A stretch of 64,000 nt of DNA from Microscilla marina ATCC 23134 (GTDB taxonomy: Bacteria; Bacteroidota; Bacteroidia; Cytophagales; Microscillaceae): assembly GCF_000169175.1 (NCBI RefSeq), contig NZ_AAWS01000037.1, forward strand, positions 32,790 to 96,789, given 5' to 3'. Position 1 is the stretch's first letter. Every line of letters starts with the position of its first letter. Under the pieces are notes generated by a model, which saw only the letters and a list, made by a program, of their open reading frames with translations, had not been told where the DNA came from and made no database searches. Shown in pieces: positions 9,001-18,000 of this stretch. The position numbers and the translations under genes were made by a program.

Positions 9001-12000
9001 TCGTCTCGGTTGGATCAAAAATGTATTCATACCATTCTTTGGCATATTCAAATTTTTGATCGGTATTGAGCGACATGGCAATGTGGAAAGGCGCATGAAA
9101 GAAAATCTCCCAATAATAGATTCCGTTGGCACTGTCAAAATCTAGGTGGGTGCTCACGGGTAAACCTGACGACTCCACATTGTTTGGGTCTGCCTCAATC
9201 GTAGTAGGACCAGAGCTTCCCGCTTCTCGGCTAAACGAGGGCGTTTCGTCGGTTTGCTGTACGGTGGCATTGAGCAAACCTCCAATACCCGTAGGCGTAT
9301 CTACCGAAGCAAGCAAGGCTTGGTTGAGCGCATCGGCGGTACTGGTGGTCAAGCGCACGATTTCATAGTTTACATCATCAATCTCATAAGGCACCGCCTC
9401 ATCTTCATCATCCACTACATAATCGATAAACTGACCGTTTTGAATGAAGTATAACTTGCTGTTTTTATTCAATGCCGCAGTCATTCCTGTATGCAAATCG
9501 CTTGGGAAGTTGCCCCAGTTTCCTTTGATGGTAGCCCCATCACTGTCGTCAAAGTTATCTGGCGTTTCCGTGCTCAGAATCTTATAATACTGGCTATCTA
9601 CAATCAAATAGACATTACCATTGAGCACAAAAGCCGCCGACACATCACTTACCCCATTGCCAATGGTTTTTGGGTAGTTTTCGTCCATCTCTTGGCTTAC
9701 AGTCACGTTGCCCTCTTCATCAACCTCAATGCTGTGTGCTATAAACTGGTCTTCGCTAAACAAGTAGACTTTACTATCCAGTACATAAGCGGCATCAATG
9801 TTACTTGCATCAAAATTTTGGGTGTTCAAATTTCCCCAGTCCACCGTAATGGTTTCCGTGTTTGAGGTATCAAAATCCGAACTGAGTTCAAGCGATTGAT
9901 TTTTGGCACTGTTAAACAAATAGGTTTTACTATCAAAGTAAGTAAATGCCGCGTCTACCGTACCCGACCAATTGGAAGGGAGACCTGGCAATAAACTAGC
10001 AATGGTACCCACAGTTTCTACGGTGTTATAATCAGCCCCTTCGTAGCGCACATAATTTTCGCCAGACAAGAGGTAAGTATACCCATCGAGCGTAAATGCT
10101 GCATCAATGCCACTGTTGTCAAAGGTCAGGCTTAACCCAAAAGTATTCGAGATAGTTTTGCTATCCTCGCTCAAAAAGATATTGGTTACTTTATTATTAT
10201 TGTTGCTGCTCTTAAGCTTTATTTGATCAGGGGCTAGTGTCCAATATTGGTCTCCCGACAAAATGTATATGAAGTTGTTATAGCTAAATGCAGCATCCAC
10301 TGCTATTTTATTACTATTTTTATCTTTTAAAAAGAAATAACCTTTAAAACTATCATACGACCCTTGGTAAAGCCCCAGTTTGTTGCTAGAGCTTCCAGTG
10401 GAAGTAATGAATATCTTCTCAGATTCGGAGTAAACCAAAATATCAGCACTCCATTCATCCCCATTGTCAATGGTTTTACTGCTCAAGTCAAAGCAAACAA
10501 GTAAGCCATCAAAATATACCCTCAGTAAATTATCTGTAGAAGTATAGCAAACAGAAGTTAATGTTTTGCCTGCATAAATTGAAGCGGTGACCTCATCAAA
10601 ACCAAACTCTTCCACTATAAATCTTGAGAAGTCCCCCGTCTTGATTACTTCAGGAGTAGCGGCTGATATGGTGCCATCGTCTGCCTTAGCCATAGAGCTG
10701 TAACGAATCCATTGGTCACTATTAAACACATAAAGTGTGTCGTTGTAAACAAATGAACCTACCACTGGGGTGCTTGCTCCTGAGAAGTTATTCGTTAAAA
10801 TTCCCCACTTGCTGGAAATCGCACTTCCATCGGAGTTACTCCCCGCAACTACGTACTTTGACGAAGCATTATTAAACAAGTAAGCATTGCCATCGTCTCC
10901 CTGAAAAGCCGCATCTACATTACCCCAATCGGTAGGAATGCCTAACTCATTGTTTTCTATCAGTTTGGGGTAATACTCTTCTGCCAAGTCTCCCCCGTCG
11001 GTCAGGTACTTGTAGTATTGATCCCCCGAAAACAAGTACACATTGGTACCATCATTATAGCCAGCGTCTATGCCATAGTCGGCTTGAATGTTGTTTTGCA
11101 CCTGGGCCCAACGTGCCGAGTTATTACCGCTTTCTATGACACTGCTACCATCATACACATAGTACATGTTGCCTACCATGTAATAAATGCTTGCTCCGTC
11201 ATAGAAGGCAGCCGTAATGTTCTCGTCAGTAGGAAGGTTCTCGGTGTTGGTTGACAGGCTTTGCGGCCATTTATCGGTAGATAGCGCCACTACCGAAGGT
11301 TTGACCAAAAAGCCCCCTCCTTTGTAGTCATAAGTAAACCAAGGACCATCCAAACTATTCTCAATAGAATTGAGCATCACAATGTCGTTGCTATTCAATT
11401 GACTAGAGTCTTCGGAAGGAAAGAGGTGTTCAAAAACTTCCATTCCCTTGTTTTCAAAGTCAGGCGTATCTGCCGAGTAGGTAACCAGTTCTGAGGTGAG
11501 ACTATAAGCCACCTGCTTGGTTTTTACCAGAGAACTTTTGGTGTAAATACGTTTTAAGAAATAGGGCAGACTGAGCACAGAAAAGTCATAGTAAGTATAC
11601 TTACAACTAATCACGATATTCTCGTAGTCATCGTCGTCATAACCATCAATCTTTTCGGCGTTTTCTACAAAAAGCTCTACATCGGTGATTTTACCTTGGG
11701 TTTCGATGCTGGTATCCAGCAACTGAGGTTGCGACCACTCGTCATTGAGGTTGTAGAAGGAATAGTAAATGTTTACCCGATAATAACCTCCTCCACTGGA
11801 AGATGAAGAAGATGAGGAAGTAAAATACTGAATGTCATCATCGTCGGTAGTAGTCGCTACTGCCGCCGTAGAAGAATCTTGCTCGTCTTCGTCGTCCATG
11901 ATGCGCTCAACAGTAGCCCAAAATACAAACACGCGGTAAAACGCATATACAGGGTAAACTTTGGTAGATTCGATCGCCACCTCTACTTTTTTCCAAGGCT

Positions 12001-15000
12001 CCCAAGTAGCCCCACTGCTTTCGCCGTCTACAAAGTTGGCAAAACGGTAGTAATAGCGAAGCGGATCGGTTTTGGTTCGCCCAAAGAGCACCAAGTTTTT
12101 ATCGTTGCTACCAATAGAGCCTATTTCGTCGTAGATATACCCTCCTGCAATCTTCAAACGAGAAACTTCGGTATACTCGTCCAAGTATTTTTTATAGCTT
12201 CTTTCTACCAAGTCTTCCGTAATGTCGCCTTGCATCAAGTCTTGCTCTAGCACTTCAAAAGCGGGCGTTTTATAATCCGAATCTCGCAACTCAGGGCGAA
12301 TGTAGTTTTCGGGGTATAAAAATACTTTTCGGTTGGCTTCCCACACCCGATAATTGCGCATCCATTCCCATTGTCTTCTCAGCCTCTCTTTTACCTCTTC
12401 ATCGTTCGAGCCCGCAAGGTCTACATTCTCTAGGTTGATAAAATAGCGGTGGAAGTATAGCTGAGTAGCAGCAATGGCTTCTTTAATACGCGAAGTAGTC
12501 GCCTCGCTTTCCATCATTACATCAATCAATGTTTTCTCGTACAGATCGCGCGCATCTAACAAATCGTCATCTATCGAAATGGCGTAAGGCACCAAGGCAT
12601 CTCGTTTCAGGGTGTTAAGCTCCCCCTCTACTTGGTCTAGTCGTGCTTGGTAATTGTCGTTGCATTCTACCGTACCTAGCATTTGATAAATCTTGGTTTT
12701 GGCGGTAGTTCTATCTACCGAAGTGCCATACAGATTTACCCATACATCTTCATACAGTTTAGACGCGTCTACGTTTATTTCCTGTGCCTTGGTCAGGATG
12801 TCATACAGTTTGATGATGAGTTCTATGTCAAACTGTTTTTCAAACGAACTGAGCGACTCCAAAAATGCATTGTTTTGTTTTACCCAGCGCACTTCATCTT
12901 TGTCAAAGCCAAAGATTTCGGATACTGCCAAATAAGGTTCTTTTTCTATGCCGTCGCCTTGGTGTAGCAAACTAGGCAAGTTATATTGATCGCTGATGAA
13001 GGTATCGGCTAACTTTTTAAATCGCGCCAATGCCAATACATCGCTCAATAGGTAGTCTGCCCAATCTCCCCAACGGTACTTAAATTCTTGTGGATAGATG
13101 TTGTCGTCATAGGTATGGTATCCATCAATTGCCATCACATACGACGTGTCCTTGGCAAAGTACATGCGCCCCTCAAACATAAAAGCAGCGTCCAACTCTT
13201 CTCTAAAGCCTTCGGGTAATTGGGCATGGTGGTCTTCGATGAGCATAGGATAGCCCGCATCGACATACTTTTCTAGTTCATCGTCTTCCGTAAACAACTC
13301 TTTTGGGTCAGTATAGCGGATAAATTGGTCGCCTTTGAACACCAACAAGCGCCCTTCTTCATCTATATAAGCGGCATCAATGGTTTGCCCGTTGTCGTCT
13401 TGAAAGTTGTTTTTGATTTTGCCAAAGTGATCGCTAATCGACAACAGCTCTGAGCCACTATTTGAGGCAATGTAGTTTTCATCTTTGAAAAGGTAAACCA
13501 CCTCCTCGCTGTCAGTATAAACTGCGTTAATGCCATATTTAAAGTTATCAGGTACACTGCTCAGCCCTAGCTCCGTTGTCAAATCGTCTACAATCAATTT
13601 GGGGTAACCCTCGTCTATGTACCTATAGTAAGTGTCAGAATAACGAATGTATTGATCGCCTGAAAACAAATAGGTTTTGCCCGCGCTATCAACAAAAGCG
13701 GCATCTACTTGTCCCTGCTCCTGAAAGTTGTTGCGTACCTTGCCCAAATGCCCTGTGTCTAGTCTATCATATTTGTGCTTCGAGCCTACATACAATTTAT
13801 TATTCAAGAAGACATAGGTATTTCTGGGGTTGGTATAAACGCCCGTCATACGAAGCTCCTCTTCCGACTCTTCTATCTCGTCAATGGCATACTGAAACTC
13901 CTTGGGCATAAAACTAAAAGGTGCTTCTGTCCTTAAATCTTTTGCCACTTCTTTGGGGTAACCATCGTCTACATAGCGATAATCGGAAGTAGAATAACGG
14001 ACATACTTGTTTCCAGAAATCAGGTAAGTGATTTGCTCATTGTATACAAAAGCCGCATCTACTACATCGGCAAAGCTATTGCTCACCAATCCCCAGTGAT
14101 CTTTTATCTCGGTTACACCAGAAAAAGCGCCCCCTGCGTAGGTCACATAATGGTCTTCATTGAAGAAATAGAGGGTACCATCGGCTCCTTCAAAAGCAGT
14201 TTTTACCTCCTGAAAAGTGGTTTTATTAAAAGGGAAGTTCTCATAGAGCAACTCTAAGTCTTTGGGATACGACCAGTTCTCTTCGTTGGTGTTATAGCGG
14301 ATAAATTGCTGACCTTTGATGAAGATCATATTCTCGCCTTGCATCAACATAGTATCAAAGTGATCGAAGCCTTTTTCGGCTTGTTGTTGCGGGATGCCAA
14401 AGAAGCTAATGTCGGCTTTTTTAGGATACCCAGCGTCGGGTTTTTCGTAGGTGTCGTTAGAGTATACCACATACCTAAAGTGACCGTGAACGTCGGCTTT
14501 TTCGAATAAGTAAGTTTTGCCATCTTTTACATAGGCAAGCATTACGTTATTTAAGCCTCCCCACTTACTCGAAATAAGTTCTGGCGGGTCTTCGGTCTGC
14601 TTTTGTACGTAGGTATCAGTCTCGTACACAAAGTATTGGTTGCCACTAAAAACATAGGTTTTGCCATCTCTGCCCACAAAAGCCGCATCAATGGTTTCGT
14701 TGATTTCTATGTTGTTTCTGGCAATGCCCCATTCTTCGCCTGTGGCATATTCCAAATCAAGCAAGGTGTTGTAACACTCGGTACCTTTAAACACATAGGT
14801 ATTTTCGTCGGTGCCCCTTAATACCGCACTTGCCTCGGTTCTAAACACATCGGGTGCCGCATCCAAGAAATTGGGCGTTTCGTCCACCTTCTCAATTTCT
14901 TCGGCTTCTAAGCTACTGGCACGTCTCCAAATACCATCCTCAAGGGTGTAGACACTACCATAACCAGCGGTTACTGCCGAAATACCTAAAAATTCATCAG

Positions 15001-18000
15001 AGGTATAGACTCCTTTGTGGTGGTCTTCGTCATCGGAAACAACGTGTAAACTGCCCCCGTCAAACACATATACATTGCGATCATCGGCATAAGCCGCAGT
15101 TATTTTATGTATTTTATCTTGTAACTCACCAAAACGAGGCTCTTCCTTGAGGTCAGCCAACTTTTTGGGGTAACCCTGTTCTACTTTAGTGTAGTCGTCA
15201 ACGAGGTAACGGAATATTTGGTCGCCCGCAAAAATATAGGTGTGACGGTTGATATCCACATAGTCATCTCCGTTGTCGTCTTCTTCGTCTTCGCGCGACT
15301 CTAATACAAGCGCCGCATCTACCTTACGGTGGCGTTCGATGTTGTTCTCTACTTCGCCCCAGTATTTGCTAATGGCTCGTGGGTAACCATTGTCTACCTT
15401 CCAAAAATCTCCATCAGAAATGCGCACATATTGGGTATCAGAGAAAAGGTATATTTTTCCGTCTTTGCCCGTAAAGGCAGCGGTGACGGTAGTAAAAGGC
15501 AGGTTATCCCATTTTTCAATGATTTTTTCAGGCTCCGACCACCAGCGATTTGCCTCCTTGAACTCTACTACATACTCGCCCGAAAATAAATAATGAGTAC
15601 CATTGGGTGCTTTAAAAACCGCGTCTACTTTTTCAAAGCCCGCATCAATTAATGATTGTGGGAAACTCCACCATTCATCGTCATTTTGATCTCTAGGAAA
15701 CGTCTCCACCTCTTCAACATCGGGTAGGCTTTCTACTGGAGTAATGTAGCTGCTCTCGTCCTCGTCTTCTTCGTCTACCTCAGTGTAGTCAGGCGTAGAG
15801 TAGCGTACATACATCTGGGTTTCGTTTTCGGCAACCCCAAACAAATACGTTTTACCATCTAGCACAAAAGCCGCCTCTACCTGCATCAGCCCCTTAAAAT
15901 CTTCGGAAGTAGTGCGTGGATAACCAGGGTCAACTTTTGCGTAATTATTGCCCGAATAACGGAAGTATTGATCGCCACTAAAGACATAAACTCTACCATC
16001 CAATGCCGACAATACCGCATCAACGGTTCCCGTGGTTTGGATATTATTTTGCACAATTCCCCAAGTATCGGCTAAGTCTAATAGTGCTATTTGGTCGTCG
16101 CCTTCGTTAAAGCTTACGGCATACTCGTCTTTCATAAAATGGAGCTTGCCATCTTCTCCTCTGAAGGCGGCATCTACTCCTTGGGCAAACTCATACGGAA
16201 GGGCTGGGTATTGGTCTATGATGCGTTTGGGGAACCCCTCGGCTACTTGTATGCCTTCATTTTCGAGACAGTCGGTATACTTCACCATTACCTCTCCCGA
16301 AAACAAGTATATATTGACCCCATCTTTTAGTATGGCATCGATATGGTTGCCCCCTGCAAACTCATACTCCATCTTTCCCCAGTGTTTGTCCACTGGCATC
16401 ATTTTACCTTTGTGCTCGGAGCTTACAAACCCACGCCCATTAAATACATAAGAATAACCGTCAGTGCCCTCAAAGGCAGCACTAAACTTATGACCAAAAT
16501 GCGGGGGAAGGTCTACCTTTAGGTTTTCATCTTTCCAGCTCTCGGCAATTTTTTTAGGGTATTCATCATCAATGTAATTGTGCCCATCAGAGTACCTTAC
16601 ATATTCATCATTGGCAAATAAAAACAACCTTCCTTCTTCGTCTTTGTAAGCCATGTTTATCTCGGTAATGGCTTCGAAGTTGTTGTCTAAATTTCCAAAT
16701 TCATTGTAGCGTACATCCCAAGTATCGCTGCCTTTTGGCAAGAGAAAGTAATAATCTTTGGTAAAAATATAGGTATTCCCCTCTTTGTCTTTAAAAGCGG
16801 CACTCACCTGAATAGAGCCCCCTTCTTTTTCAAACAATAATCGAATTGGGTCATCCTCTAGCACGTCTCGCAAGTCGTCGTCATCTCGTTGCAAGTCAAT
16901 CAAATCCTCATCGCTTTCCAAATCCGTTTTGTCAACCAATTCATAGTCCGATTTGCGATAAATCCAGTACTTGCCATCGTGGAACAAGTAAATAAAATCA
17001 TCTCCTTCCAGAATGGCGTCAATTTTTTCTATAGAAGTTGTTTCGGGTACATCTGCCTCAGTGATTACGTCAAGCGCTATTTTTTCGGGAAACTTGGCAG
17101 CCAAGTTCTGGTCACGGAAGGCAAGCGCTACTTCCTCTTTCGATAGTTGCAACTTGCCCGACAGCATCGCAAACTGGCGGATGCGTTTGAAGGCACTATT
17201 GAAAGCCGCATCTAGGGGTTCTTTGGTCACCGTATCTAATACATTGACTGCCCTAAAAATGGGTAACATCCAAGCCGCCTTTATGTCTGGTTGCCCTTCA
17301 AATACCTCGCGCGATATGGATTGCATAATGTTGGCATCTAGCCCAAAAATGCTCTGCAATTGGTCGTATAAAAAACGGTCTTGTTTTTCGGCAGTCTCTT
17401 TCAATACCGTTTGAATCACCTCTTGCGCTTCTTTTACTTGCTTGGCTACTGCCTGTAGCAAAAAGAATATATCTTTGTTGTAATCTTCAAATCCTTTTAC
17501 GTGGAACGAGAGGGCATTATTCGAGTCTAAGTAATGCTCCAAGGCACCCATGGGCAACTTATTATCTTCAGTGATCACCTCCATGCGGCGAAGTAAATGC
17601 ATTGCCTCTTCGGTTTCATCCTTAGAGAATTTTAAGTCTTGGAAGGCTTGCGTTGTTACATGGAAAGCTTCAGTAGTTTTGACAATGCTTGCCATGCGAT
17701 CAAATAAGATGGTGCCAGGCAGGTTATCAAAATAATAGCTTAAAATAAATTCTTTTTTATTCTCCTCATCCAAGAAAAACGCTCTTGAGGTAGGCAATAA
17801 CTTAGCGCCATGGATATACTCGTCTTGCAAGTCTTGGTAAGCCCATGTAGCTACAATCTCATCTGCTATTGGGCTTAGCGAAGCCACACTTACGGTCATG
17901 TATTCCTGCTGAACACCCTCTACTTTTTGTTTGAGCAAACGAAGAATGTCATGGCGATGAGGATAGAAATGAAGCGCCAGTTCAAACTCCTTGACATCTT